IMG/VR virus record: IMGVR_UViG_3300020205_005029
Coordinates: 1 to 29,586 of that record
DNA: 29,586 nt
Reading direction: 5' to 3' (one strand)
From: a virus
Shown here: positions 15,739 to 23,732 of the stretch, piece after piece
Position numbering within the stretch: position 1 is the first letter of the stretch
Layout of the letters: each line of letters opens with the position of its first letter
Program-made: the position numbers and the translations under genes
The notes under the pieces: model-generated
What the model saw: only the letters and a program-made list of their open reading frames with translations
Database searches by the model: none
Told to the model about the DNA's origin: nothing

Positions 15739-15754
15739 TAATATTTAAATAAAA
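15739..15754 (+). promoter_or_regulatory. Putative late-type promoter of the non-coding RNA
   Basis: TAATATTTAAATAAAA shares its first nine bases with the motifs before 11423 and 14340, and here precedes no open frame but a structured non-coding stretch. TTAAATAA replaces TATAAATA, so the match is imperfect. Confidence 0.3.
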
Positions 15755-15759
15755 TAATT

Positions 15760-15870
15760 TACGATACGGCTTAGGACCGTTTGCTAGTTATAGCAAGAGA
15801 ATACTTTTTACCGCTATCAAAGGTATTTTCAAAAGATTAAGAGAGCTTGGATTTTCCAAGCTCTTTTTTT
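15760..15870 (+). ncRNA. Candidate structured small RNA, about 110 nt
   Basis: The 146-base gap 15736-15881 has no open frame of note but four hairpins in a row. Hairpin 1 is ACGG (15766-15769) with CCGT (15777-15780). Hairpin 2 is TTGCTA (15781-15786) with TAGCAA (15791-15796), loop GTTA. Hairpin 3 is 12 pairs (two of them G-U): 15797-15808 with 15819-15830, loop TACCGCTATC. Hairpin 4 is a terminator (15841-15870). The first three abut with no spacer, which would allow coaxial stacking. The local GC content is above that of the flanking spacers. It does not look like a tRNA (no T-loop or CCA context) or a known riboswitch. The 5' end is a guess; transcription is not shown. Confidence 0.5.
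15841..15870 (+). terminator. Rho-independent terminator overlapping a promoter
   Basis: GAGCTTGG (15843-15850) pairs with CCAAGCTC (15856-15863) around ATTTT, extended by two weaker pairs, followed by seven T (15864-15870). Its 5' arm holds the -33 box and its last T starts the -7 box of the next promoter. Confidence 0.88.
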
Positions 15871-15877
15871 ATCTTTA
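15846..15877 (+). promoter_or_regulatory. Bacteroidota-type promoter of the nuclease gene, embedded in a terminator
   Basis: CTTG (15846-15849), exactly 20 bases, then TATCTTTA (15870-15877). The -7 element ends four bases before ATG 15882, predicting a start of transcription at or beside the start codon. Confidence 0.55.
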
Positions 15878-15881
15878 TAAT

Positions 15882-16817
15882 ATGAGAAAAAAACCTCCTG
15901 TTATACTCAAAGAAATAAGAGAAAAAAAACTACCCGAAATTGACTATGCAACTCAAAAGTCTATTTCATACTCTCAAATGTCTATGTTCAATGAGTGTCC
16001 TAAAAAATGGTCACTACAATATAGAGAAGGACACAAGTCATTTACCTCTTCAATTCATACTGTTTTTGGAACTGCTTTACACGAAACACTTCAACATTAC
16101 CTTACAGTAATGTATGAGCAAAGTGGAGCAGCAGCTGATCGACTTAACACCTCTGAAATGCTAGAGGAAAACCTTCGTGAAGAATATAAAAAACAATACA
16201 AAGCAAACAACAATCAACACTTTGTAACCCCAGATGAATTAAGAGAGTTCTATGAAGATGGAGTAGAAATTATTCGAGAACTATCCAAAGACAAAACAAA
16301 ATATTTCGGTAAACGAGGATGGTATTTAGTTGGATGTGAAGTACCTATTATCCTAACTCCACATTCAAAATACCAAAACGTAATGTTTCAAGGGTATTTA
16401 GATGTTGTTTTGTATCATGAACCAACAAACAAAATTAAAATCATAGATATCAAAACAAGTAGACAAGGTTGGGGTAAAAAGGAGAAATCCGACGAAAACA
16501 AACAAGCCCAACTTGTTATCTATAAAAAATATTTTTCTGAACTATACAATGTTCCAATAGAAAATATTGAAATTGAGTTTATGATTGTGAAACGTAAGGT
16601 ATTTGAAAGTGATCTTTACGTTATTAAACGTGTACAACAATTCAAACCTGCGTCTGGTAAAGTGAAACTAAACAAAGTCACTAAATCGATTGATGAATTT
16701 ATAGAACGCGCATTTGACCGCAATGGTTATAAAGAAGTAGACCATCAACCAAAATTAAATGGAAATTGTAAATGGTGCCCATTTTACAAGACTCATTTAT
16801 GTTCTGCGACCTACTAA
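15882..16817 (+). CDS. PD-(D/E)XK nuclease with probable Fe-S cluster (RecB/Cas4-like)
   Basis: The 311-residue protein has the RecB-family nuclease layout: SYSQMSMFNECPKKW (29-43), FGTALHETLQ with His67, GYLDVVL with Asp174, IKIIDIKTS with Asp189 and Lys191 (the D...DxK core), and a Gln/Tyr helix QAQLVIYKKYF (208-218). Cys39 near the start and Cys296, Cys299 and Cys307 at the end have the spacing of the [4Fe-4S] site of AddB and Cas4 type nucleases. Expected activity is a metal-dependent DNA exonuclease, used in recombination, end processing or degradation of host DNA. It stands alone between a terminator-promoter and a ribbon-helix-helix gene. No Cas genes or repeats are nearby, so a CRISPR role is not supported. 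Confidence 0.9.
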   Translation: MRKKPPVILKEIREKKLPEIDYATQKSISYSQMSMFNECPKKWSLQYREGHKSFTSSIHTVFGTALHETLQHYLTVMYEQSGAAADRLNTSEMLEENLREEYKKQYKANNNQHFVTPDELREFYEDGVEIIRELSKDKTKYFGKRGWYLVGCEVPIILTPHSKYQNVMFQGYLDVVLYHEPTNKIKIIDIKTSRQGWGKKEKSDENKQAQLVIYKKYFSELYNVPIENIEIEFMIVKRKVFESDLYVIKRVQQFKPASGKVKLNKVTKSIDEFIERAFDRNGYKEVDHQPKLNGNCKWCPFYKTHLCSATY

Positions 16818-16859
16818 TATACTACAATATGTATATCCGATAATAATAAAATAAAATTT

Positions 16860-17057
16860 ATGAGTGAAAAAAATCAACAATTAACAAGCGTCAAACTAGA
16901 CAAGGATCTGTTTGAGCAATTTAAAGTAGAGTGCATTAAACGAAAATTTAGCTTCCAAAAATTGAGTGAACGAGCTGTTCACCTTTATTTAACAAGCGAT
17001 GATTTCAGAAAACAAATTCATAATCACAGTGATTTGAATTTGGCCATTGAAGAGTAA
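16860..17057 (+). CDS. Ribbon-helix-helix protein, 65 aa
   Basis: A short protein with the pattern of an Arc/CopG/ParG-type ribbon-helix-helix: strand LTSVKLDKDL (8-17), helix FEQFKVECIKRK (18-29), turn, helix SFQKLSERAVHLYLTSD (31-47), then a polar tail. Such proteins dimerise and insert the ribbon into the DNA major groove. The promoter of the following 12.5 kb glycan operon overlaps the end of this gene (17039-17070), so a regulator of that operon is an attractive but untested idea. The upstream 42 bases are AT-rich (ATAATAATAAAATAAAATTTATG). Confidence 0.7.
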   Translation: MSEKNQQLTSVKLDKDLFEQFKVECIKRKFSFQKLSERAVHLYLTSDDFRKQIHNHSDLNLAIEE

Positions 17058-17070
17058 TTTCTTACATTTA
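17039..17070 (+). promoter_or_regulatory. Bacteroidota-type promoter of the glycan operon
   Basis: TTTG (17039-17042), exactly 20 bases, then TACATTTA (17063-17070); this is the best match in the window to TTTG-N19-21-TAnnTTTG. It lies partly within the end of the ribbon-helix-helix gene, 15 bases before ATG 17086. Confidence 0.6.
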
Positions 17071-17085
17071 AAACAAAATAGTTAT

Positions 17086-18525
17086 ATGAATTCAAGTTTT
17101 AAGTACTTACCGCAAAACGAGCGGAAAAAAATCATGCTTATTTGCGACGACATTCGAGTACACTCAGGTGTAGCAACAGTGGCCCGTGAATTAGTTTTGA
17201 ACACAGCCCAACATTTTAATTGGGTAAACATTGCAGGTGCAATTAAACACCCAGAACAAGGTAAACGTTTTGATATCTCCCAAGATACAAATACAAATAC
17301 GGGTTTAACCGACGCCTCTGTTTTCCTTTATCCAGTGGATGGATATGGTAATCCTGATTTGATTAGACAATTAATTGCAATGGAAAAACCAGATGCAATT
17401 ATGCTAATTACTGATCCACGTTATTTTGAATGGTTATTTCAAATTGAAAACGAGATTAGAAAAACAATGCCAATCATTTATCTTAACATTTGGGATGATT
17501 ACCCAGCTCCATTGTATAATAAAGCATTTTATGAGTCATGTGATGCATTGTTAGCAATTTCAAAACAAACTAAATTAATCAATGAGCTTGTTTTAGGTGA
17601 GAAAGCAAATAAGAAAGTAATTGAATATGTTCCTCATGGTTTAAATCATGAAATGTATTATCCAATTGAGAAAGAAGATGAATTGAAAGAACTTGAACAG
17701 TTCAAATCTCATTTATTTGGAGGTAAAGAAAAGGATTTTGTTGTATTCTTTAATTCAAGAAACATCAGACGTAAACAAATTCCTGATACAATGTTAGCTT
17801 TTAAAATTTTCTTAGATACATTACCAAAAGAAAAATCATCTAAGTGTGTTATGATTATGCATACTGAAGTAATAAGTGAACATGGAACTGATTTAGAAGC
17901 AGTACGTAAAATTTTATTTCCTGATTATCCTGAAGCAATTTATTTCTCTCAAAATAAGTTAGATAATAAACAATTAAACCAATTATATAATATTGCAGAT
18001 ACTCAAATCTTATTAACATCAAATGAAGGTTGGGGTCTATCATTAACAGAAGCAATATTAGCAGGAACTGTTATTATCGCTAACGTAACAGGTGGAATGC
18101 AAGACCAAATGGGATTTGAAGATGAATATGGAAATTGGTACACACCATCTCCAGAAATTCCTTCAAACCATACAGGAAGATATAAAAACCATGGTGTATG
18201 GGCATTCCCCGTATTCCCAACTAACCGTTCAATTCAAGGTTCACCTAAAACTCCATATATTTGGGATGATAGATGTAATGCAGAAGATGCAGCTGCTAGA
18301 ATTTCTGAAGTATATGCTTTGGATAAAGAAATACGAGATGGTCTTGGTAAAACAGGTCGTCATTGGGCACTAAATGAAGCAGGCTTTACAGGTGAAGCTA
18401 TGGGAGAAAGAGCAATTAACGCGATAGATCAATTATTTAACACGTGGACTCCACGAGAAAAATATGAACTAATCAACGTTAATGACGTTAAAGAAGACAC
18501 AATTGATCACGAATTTGTATATTAA
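17086..18525 (+). CDS. GT-B glycosyltransferase (GT4-like)
   Basis: A 479-residue protein with the two Rossmann halves of GT-B enzymes: IMLICDDIRVHSGVATVAREL (about 16-36) is the N-terminal glycine-loop start, and NEGWGLSLTEAILAG (about 313-327) is the C-terminal E-x7-E motif (Glu314, Glu322) that binds the nucleotide-sugar. YVPHGLNHEMYYP and FFNSRNIRRKQIPDTMLAF are typical hinge segments. It would transfer a sugar from a nucleotide donor with retention. ATG 17086 is preferred to the in-frame TTG 17047, which lies inside the previous gene and upstream of the promoter. It is the first gene of the glycan operon; acceptor unknown. Confidence 0.9.
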   Translation: MNSSFKYLPQNERKKIMLICDDIRVHSGVATVARELVLNTAQHFNWVNIAGAIKHPEQGKRFDISQDTNTNTGLTDASVFLYPVDGYGNPDLIRQLIAMEKPDAIMLITDPRYFEWLFQIENEIRKTMPIIYLNIWDDYPAPLYNKAFYESCDALLAISKQTKLINELVLGEKANKKVIEYVPHGLNHEMYYPIEKEDELKELEQFKSHLFGGKEKDFVVFFNSRNIRRKQIPDTMLAFKIFLDTLPKEKSSKCVMIMHTEVISEHGTDLEAVRKILFPDYPEAIYFSQNKLDNKQLNQLYNIADTQILLTSNEGWGLSLTEAILAGTVIIANVTGGMQDQMGFEDEYGNWYTPSPEIPSNHTGRYKNHGVWAFPVFPTNRSIQGSPKTPYIWDDRCNAEDAAARISEVYALDKEIRDGLGKTGRHWALNEAGFTGEAMGERAINAIDQLFNTWTPREKYELINVNDVKEDTIDHEFVY

Positions 18526-18531
18526 AAAGTT

Positions 18532-19824
18532 ATGGACAAACCAGTATTTGTAATTAGTTGCCCAATTGACACTTATAGTGGATATGGAGCACGTTCTCGC
18601 GATATCGTTAAAGCGATTATTGAAATGGATAAATACGATGTAAAAATCCTTTCACAACGTTGGGGAAGTACCCCATTTGGATTCATCCAAGACAACCCAG
18701 AATGGAAATTTTTAGTATCCCATTTACTCCAATCTCCACAATTACCAGCACAACCCGAAATTTGGATGCAAATTACAGTTCCAAATGAATTCCAACCAAT
18801 AGGAAAATTCAATATTGGATGTACAGCTGGAATTGAAACAACAGTAGCACCTGCTGAATGGATTGAAGGTTGTAGTCGAATGAATTTAATTCTAGGTTCT
18901 TCTGAACATACAATCAAAGTACTTAAAGAGAGTAAATTTGAAAAACGTGATCAAAAAACCAATCAAGCTGTAGGATTTATTGAATGGAAAGGAGATAGTG
19001 AAGTAATGTTTGAAGGTGCAAATACAGACATTTACAAACCAATTAAATCAACTTTTGATTTATCCAATGTAAAAGAAGAATTTGCTTATTTATTTGTAGG
19101 ACATTGGATTAATGGAAATTTGGGTGAAGATAGAAAGAATGTAGGTTTATTGATTAAAGCGTTTTATGAAACGTTTAAAAATAAAAGCAAAAAACCCGCA
19201 CTTATCTTGAAAACAACCCAAGTAGGAGCATCTTATATGGATAGAGATGAATTGATCAAACGTATTAAAGCAATTCGAGCTACAGTAAAATCAAATAACA
19301 TTCCAAACGTTTATTTGTTGCATGGTGAATTTACAGATGTAGAAATGAATCAAATTTACAATCACTCTAAAGTGAAAGCTATGGTTAGCTTGACTAGAGG
19401 TGAAGGATTTGGTCGACCATTACTTGAATTTTCACTTGTAAATAAACCAATCATTGCAACTAATTGGAGTGGACATACAGATTACCTTAACCCTGAATTC
19501 ACAACACTACTCCCAGGTACAATGACAAATGTTCATGAATCAGCTGCAAATCATATGTTAATGAAAGAAGCAGAATGGTTTAGTGTAGATACAGGTCATG
19601 TAGGTCATTATTTGAAAGATGTATTTGAAAACTATAAAGGATACGCTGAAAATGCTAAGCGACAAGGTTTTCAATCACGTACCAAGTTTTCATATGATGC
19701 CATGAAAGAAAAATTAGGTAAATTATTTGAAGAAAAAATCCCTGAATTTCCAAAACAAGTTCAATTACAATTACCTAAACTACAAAAAATTGAATTACCA
19801 AAACTTAAAAAAGTAGAACAATAA
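18532..19824 (+). CDS. GT-B glycosyltransferase (GT4-like) with repeat tail
   Basis: A 430-residue glycosyltransferase starting six bases after the previous stop. PIDTYSGYGARSRDIVKAI (11-29) is the N-terminal glycine-rich loop, EGANTDIYKP (161-170) the interdomain segment and TRGEGFGRPLLEF (288-300) the E-x7-E motif (Glu291, Glu299), followed by KPIIATNWSGHTDYL. The last 25 residues are a low-complexity tail with LPKLQKIELPKLKKVE repeating a PKL unit, which may bind a partner or the membrane. It overlaps the next gene by one base (TAATG). Acceptor unknown. Confidence 0.9.
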   Translation: MDKPVFVISCPIDTYSGYGARSRDIVKAIIEMDKYDVKILSQRWGSTPFGFIQDNPEWKFLVSHLLQSPQLPAQPEIWMQITVPNEFQPIGKFNIGCTAGIETTVAPAEWIEGCSRMNLILGSSEHTIKVLKESKFEKRDQKTNQAVGFIEWKGDSEVMFEGANTDIYKPIKSTFDLSNVKEEFAYLFVGHWINGNLGEDRKNVGLLIKAFYETFKNKSKKPALILKTTQVGASYMDRDELIKRIKAIRATVKSNNIPNVYLLHGEFTDVEMNQIYNHSKVKAMVSLTRGEGFGRPLLEFSLVNKPIIATNWSGHTDYLNPEFTTLLPGTMTNVHESAANHMLMKEAEWFSVDTGHVGHYLKDVFENYKGYAENAKRQGFQSRTKFSYDAMKEKLGKLFEEKIPEFPKQVQLQLPKLQKIELPKLKKVEQ

Positions 19825-20273
19825 TGCAACACGAAGAAATCATTAATTGTCCTAAATCCGGAGGTGACTTGTGCTATAAAGTACAAGTTGCCCCTGAAAT
19901 TTATAACTACATGAGTTTATCTTGTGGTTTTTGGACAAACTCATTTATGACTGAAGATCATGAATTTTATATGCAACAAATGGAAACATTACCTGAGTTG
20001 TATAAAGATTTAGCTTGGACTGATCCTCAAACAGGTTTGATTTGGTTACCAAATACTATCAATAACCCTGAACAAGGTATGATCTTTGCTAATGGAACAA
20101 ACTCAACTTCATGGAAATGGGCTGCTGTTAAAGCAATTGAAATTCCTGAAGGCGAAAGAAAAGAAGTTATGGGGAAACTCCAAACTCACAAAATGGATAT
20201 GAAGAACATGCAGCTTTTTGAAGAGCGTGATTATATTGAAGCTCTTTCATATATTGGAGTACTACCAAATTAA
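19824..20273 (+). CDS. Hypothetical protein in the glycan operon, 149 aa
   Basis: The family is not recognised. The N-terminus INCPKSGGDLCYKVQVAPEIYNYMSLSCGF (7-36) looks like a degenerate zinc ribbon, with only single cysteines where pairs would be expected. The middle is aromatic-rich (PELYKDLAWTDPQTGLIWLPN; TSWKWAAVKAIEIP) and the C-terminus helical (DMKNMQLFEERDYIEALSYIG). It is soluble with no signal peptide. Tight spacing on both sides places it in the operon, but nothing points to a sugar-related activity. Confidence 0.7.
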   Translation: MQHEEIINCPKSGGDLCYKVQVAPEIYNYMSLSCGFWTNSFMTEDHEFYMQQMETLPELYKDLAWTDPQTGLIWLPNTINNPEQGMIFANGTNSTSWKWAAVKAIEIPEGERKEVMGKLQTHKMDMKNMQLFEERDYIEALSYIGVLPN

Positions 20274-20278
20274 GATAT

Positions 20279-20926
20279 ATGAAAATAAGTTATGCCGTTA
20301 CAGTTTGCAATGAGTTTCTTGAAATACAGAGACTCATTACATTCTTATTAGAAAATAAAAGACCACAAGATGAGATTGTAGCCCAAATGGATCTTAATCT
20401 AGATGATCTTAAAAATCAACCAGAGGATAAGAACCAAGTGTTTGCTTATCTTATGAAACATCAAGAGCAAGGACATCTCAGAGTAATCTTTAATCCACTA
20501 AACAACGATTTTGGAGCATTTAAAAATCACCTTACCAACCAATGTAAAGGAGATTATATATTCCAAATTGATGCAGATGAATTACCTAATGAAAATCTGA
20601 TTGCTGTTTTACCTGAGTTGCTAAAAGAAAATAATGAAATTGATGTTTTTCTAGTTCCACGAGTAAACACAGTAGAAGGTTTAACTCAAGAACATATTGC
20701 AAAATGGGGATGGAGAGTAAACGATGAAGGTTGGGTTAATTGGCCTGATTACCAATGGCGTATTTGGAAAAACAAACCTGAAATCCAGTGGGTAAATAAA
20801 GTACACGAGCGTTTGGATGGCTTTAAGATGTATACAGCAATGCCAGATGTAGAATACTTTGCTTTATACCACCCAAAAACAATAGACAAACAAGAAAAAC
20901 AAAACAGTTATTACGACACATTATGA
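20279..20926 (+). CDS. Family 2 glycosyltransferase
   Basis: A 215-residue GT-A enzyme. ISYAVTVCNEFLEIQRLI (3-20) is the donor-binding start of family 2 and FQIDADELPNE (95-105) holds the DxD metal motif (98-100). The second half is short and includes WPDYQWRIWKNKPEIQWVNKVHERLDG, a pattern seen in GT2 enzymes that act on surface polysaccharides. It would use a nucleotide-sugar with inversion. Overlaps the following gene by ATGA. Confidence 0.88.
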   Translation: MKISYAVTVCNEFLEIQRLITFLLENKRPQDEIVAQMDLNLDDLKNQPEDKNQVFAYLMKHQEQGHLRVIFNPLNNDFGAFKNHLTNQCKGDYIFQIDADELPNENLIAVLPELLKENNEIDVFLVPRVNTVEGLTQEHIAKWGWRVNDEGWVNWPDYQWRIWKNKPEIQWVNKVHERLDGFKMYTAMPDVEYFALYHPKTIDKQEKQNSYYDTL

Positions 20927-21579
20927 GTTATATTGACAACTTACATGAATCAGAAGTTCAACGTAATTTAACTAGTAAAATTTGGAGATTTGATATTTTA
21001 AATTATTTAATTGATAAATATAAATTAATTAATTATCTTGAAATTGGTGTATTCAAAGGAGAAAATATTAGAGAAGTAAAAGCTTTTCATAAAGATGGAG
21101 TTGACCCTGGAGTAGAAGGCTATACCCCACCCGAAGTAAACTACCCTATGACATCAGATAAATTCTTTGAGTTGATTAAGGGACATGAAGATATCAAATA
21201 TGATATTATTTTTATAGATGGTTTACATGAATATTCTCAAGTAAAAAAAGATATTGAAAATTCACTCAACCATTTACAGCCAAATGGATTTATAGTAATG
21301 CATGATTGCAATCCTGTTAGTTATCAAGCTCAACTTCCAAATAGACAAACAGTAGCCTGGAATGGAGATGTGTGGAAAGCATTTGTTGAGTTTAAACAAA
21401 ACAATACAGATTATAAATGTTGTGTTGTTGATACTGATTTTGGAGTAGGGATTATTAAAAATAATTCAACCCCAATTCAAACAACTCCATTAATTAATAT
21501 GGACTATCAAACATTTGATTCCAATAGAAAAGATCATTTAAATTTAATTGCTTGGGATGAATTTAAAACAAATTATTAA
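20923..21579 (+). CDS. Class I SAM-dependent methyltransferase (Methyltransf_24-like)
   Basis: The 218-residue protein has the SAM-binding motif LEIGVFKGEN (39-48), FIDGLHEYSQVKKDIENSL (97-115) and GFIVMHDCNP (122-131), the usual order for the Methyltransf_24 group that often modifies sugars in polysaccharide clusters. From about this gene on, the DNA is richer in A/T runs than in the two preceding glycosyltransferase genes. Overlaps at both ends indicate coupling. A methylated sugar is the likely product; the acceptor is unknown. Confidence 0.82.
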   Translation: MSYIDNLHESEVQRNLTSKIWRFDILNYLIDKYKLINYLEIGVFKGENIREVKAFHKDGVDPGVEGYTPPEVNYPMTSDKFFELIKGHEDIKYDIIFIDGLHEYSQVKKDIENSLNHLQPNGFIVMHDCNPVSYQAQLPNRQTVAWNGDVWKAFVEFKQNNTDYKCCVVDTDFGVGIIKNNSTPIQTTPLINMDYQTFDSNRKDHLNLIAWDEFKTNY

Positions 21580-22351
21580 CCAATCAGTTTATGGTACAAT
21601 AGGTTATATTTCATCTCAAAATGATTTAAACCTATTAGAACAATATATCCTTTATAACTTACCTATTTTAAAAGAATATAAACAAATAATTGTCGCTACA
21701 AACTATTCTACTTTAGGATTAACTGATTCAAATTCACAGTTATGGAAAAAATATTTCCCTGATTGTATTTTATTAGATTCTCCTATTAATAGAGGCCATA
21801 ACATTGGAACTTCAGATTTAGATGATTTAATATTTGACTATTGTAAAGAAAATAATATTGAATGGCTTTGTAAATCTGCTAATGACGTTATTATTCAAAA
21901 AGATATATTGAATAAAGAAATAGAAGAAGCTGATTTTTATTATTTAAATGGAATGGGGTATGCTGGGGTTAAAATATATGATTTTGATCCTATTAGAATA
22001 ATAAATGAATATCTTATAGATCATTTTTATCCTCAAACAAATTTTTATTTAATTAACGTTTCTAAAACAGATTACTTAAATGATAAACAACATGTTGAAG
22101 AAGTTTATGAAAAATTTCAACAATCTAAAGGAACTGTTTGGGACCATGGATTCAAAAGTTGTGAAGGTTTATTAAGAGAATGTATTGAAAGAAATAATTT
22201 AAAAAAATACCATTTGATTACTAAAGAAAACTTTATTACATTGTTAGATGTTATATTGAAATACAATATACATGATGGTAGTCATAAAAATATAATGATA
22301 GAAAATGTATGTCATTTTCATTTTAGTGATAAATCTATAATTAAAATATGA
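21557..22351 (+). CDS. Probable glycosyltransferase-like protein
   Basis: The 264-residue protein begins with alternating strands and helices (GTIGYISSQNDLNLLEQYILYNL; YKQIIVATNY) and has WLCKSANDVIIQKDIL (about 104-119), where NDV could be the metal motif of a GT-A enzyme. No confident family call. ATG 21557 is preferred over the TTG at 21548; it overlaps the methyltransferase gene by 23 bases. Its position among glycosyltransferases supports the inference. It could instead be a sugar-binding or regulatory relative without activity. Confidence 0.6.
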   Translation: MNLKQIINQSVYGTIGYISSQNDLNLLEQYILYNLPILKEYKQIIVATNYSTLGLTDSNSQLWKKYFPDCILLDSPINRGHNIGTSDLDDLIFDYCKENNIEWLCKSANDVIIQKDILNKEIEEADFYYLNGMGYAGVKIYDFDPIRIINEYLIDHFYPQTNFYLINVSKTDYLNDKQHVEEVYEKFQQSKGTVWDHGFKSCEGLLRECIERNNLKKYHLITKENFITLLDVILKYNIHDGSHKNIMIENVCHFHFSDKSIIKI

Positions 22352-23328
22352 AAATAGCTTTTTTAACTGAAATGGGTTTTGAAGGAAAAATTCCCTCAAA
22401 CCACCCTAATATGAGAACAGAATTTGCTTGGATGTATGCTTTAGATGCTGAACATAAAAACATCCATACTTTCCCAACTATTCAAGGATATGATCATGTA
22501 TTTGTAATCTTTCCCAAAGGAAAAACATTTTTAAGTGCTGAAGGATCCTCTCTATCCAACCAACCCAACCCAGTATCTGGTTTACTTGCTTCTAATATAG
22601 TAGATGTTTTAAAACAAAACAATAAAAAAGTTTACTATATGCAAGAAGGCCCACATTGGTGGTATAATGACTATGAACTCCCAGATCAGATTAATTTCTA
22701 TAATTTGTTAGTAGGTTGTGATGCCATTTTTGCTCATAATGAATATGATACAATATACTATAAAGGATTAGTTCCAAATAAACCAGTTTATTCTTTACCT
22801 ACTCTTATGGTAGAAGATAATATATCTCATATTGTTCCTAAATATGAAGAAAAAGCTATTATAGGAGGTAATTTTGCAAGATGGTATGGTGGATTTGAAA
22901 GTTATTTAGTAGCTCAAGAATTTGGAGTTGAAATTTGGGGACAAACTTCTCATGCTATGAGAAATGGTGAAGAACAATTATTCAATCATTTACCTAGAGT
23001 AATGTGGAATGAATGGATTGAACAGTTAAGTAAATTTAAATATGCAGTACATTTGATGCCTACAATAGCAGCAGGTACATTTAGTTTAAATTGTGCTTAC
23101 CTTGGAATTCCTTGTATCGGAAACAAAAATGTAGACACTCAACGCTTATGTCACCCTGAATTATCAGTTGATATTGCTGATATAGAAAGTGCTCGAAAAT
23201 TAGCTAATAAATTAGCTACTGATCATGATTTTTATAAAAAATGTAGTCAAGAAGCTAAAGAAAATTACAATAGATACTATAAAATAGACTTGTTTAAGCA
23301 AAAGCTTTTTAGTATATTAAACTCATGA
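22348..23328 (+). CDS. GT-B-like glycosyltransferase
   Basis: A 326-residue protein with GT-B features: an N-terminal domain (MKIAFLTEMGFEG, then VYYMQEGPHWWYNDYELPDQINFYN) and a C-terminal one with YAVHLMPTIAAGTFSLNCAYLGIPCIGNKNVDTQRLCHPEL (about 231-271), equivalent to the donor-binding glycine/acidic segment followed by a 'take-over' helix. It ends with the usual long helix. The classical E-x7-E is not obvious, so the class is not certain. Overlaps its neighbours by ATGA on both sides. Confidence 0.7.
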   Translation: MKIAFLTEMGFEGKIPSNHPNMRTEFAWMYALDAEHKNIHTFPTIQGYDHVFVIFPKGKTFLSAEGSSLSNQPNPVSGLLASNIVDVLKQNNKKVYYMQEGPHWWYNDYELPDQINFYNLLVGCDAIFAHNEYDTIYYKGLVPNKPVYSLPTLMVEDNISHIVPKYEEKAIIGGNFARWYGGFESYLVAQEFGVEIWGQTSHAMRNGEEQLFNHLPRVMWNEWIEQLSKFKYAVHLMPTIAAGTFSLNCAYLGIPCIGNKNVDTQRLCHPELSVDIADIESARKLANKLATDHDFYKKCSQEAKENYNRYYKIDLFKQKLFSILNS

Positions 23329-23732
23329 AAAATGTAAAAATAGGAGATAATGTAACTATATCTCATTATACTAATTTATATGGATGTGAGTTAGGAGATA
23401 ACGTATTTATAGGTCCATTTGTAGAAATCCAATCCAATGTTAAAATTGGAAATAATTCAAGAATATCATCTCATAGTTTTATTTGCTCTGGAGTTGAAAT
23501 TGGAGAAGATTGTTTTATAGCTCATGGAGTTATGTTTACTAATGATAAATTTACTGAAGGCAGAGAAGAATGGATTGAACGATCTACAATTATTGGAAAT
23601 AATGTCCGTATAGGTTCTAATGTAACCATCCTCCCAGTTAAAATAGGAAATAATGTAGTTATAGGAGCAGGTGCTGTTGTGACAAAAGACATTCCAGATA
23701 ATACAACCGTTAAAGGAAACCCAGCAAAATGA
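23325..23732 (+). CDS. Left-handed beta-helix N-acyltransferase (WbpD/FdtC-like)
   Basis: At least six hexapeptide turns (for example IGDNVTIS, LGDNVFIGPF, IGNNSRIS, IGEDCFIAHGV, IGNNVRIGSN, IGNNVVIGAGA) form a trimeric beta helix. HGVMFTNDKF (66-75) is the extended loop typical of acetyltransferases acting on amino sugars of nucleotide-sugar substrates, such as WbpD/WlbB. The product is short (135 residues) and ends right after the GNPAK motif, without the usual helical tail. It probably acetylates the amino group installed by the DegT aminotransferase at 27670. Overlaps the next gene by ATGA. Confidence 0.88.
   Translation: MKNVKIGDNVTISHYTNLYGCELGDNVFIGPFVEIQSNVKIGNNSRISSHSFICSGVEIGEDCFIAHGVMFTNDKFTEGREEWIERSTIIGNNVRIGSNVTILPVKIGNNVVIGAGAVVTKDIPDNTTVKGNPAK

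Noticed and set aside
15745-15880. tRNA or preQ1 riboswitch in the non-coding gap
   Set aside because: No acceptor stem, T-loop or anticodon arm can be drawn, and the preQ1 aptamer consensus is missing; the hairpins fit neither.
15882-16817. Cas4 as part of a CRISPR system
   Set aside because: The nuclease resembles Cas4 in cysteine layout, but there are no repeat arrays or other cas genes in the window.
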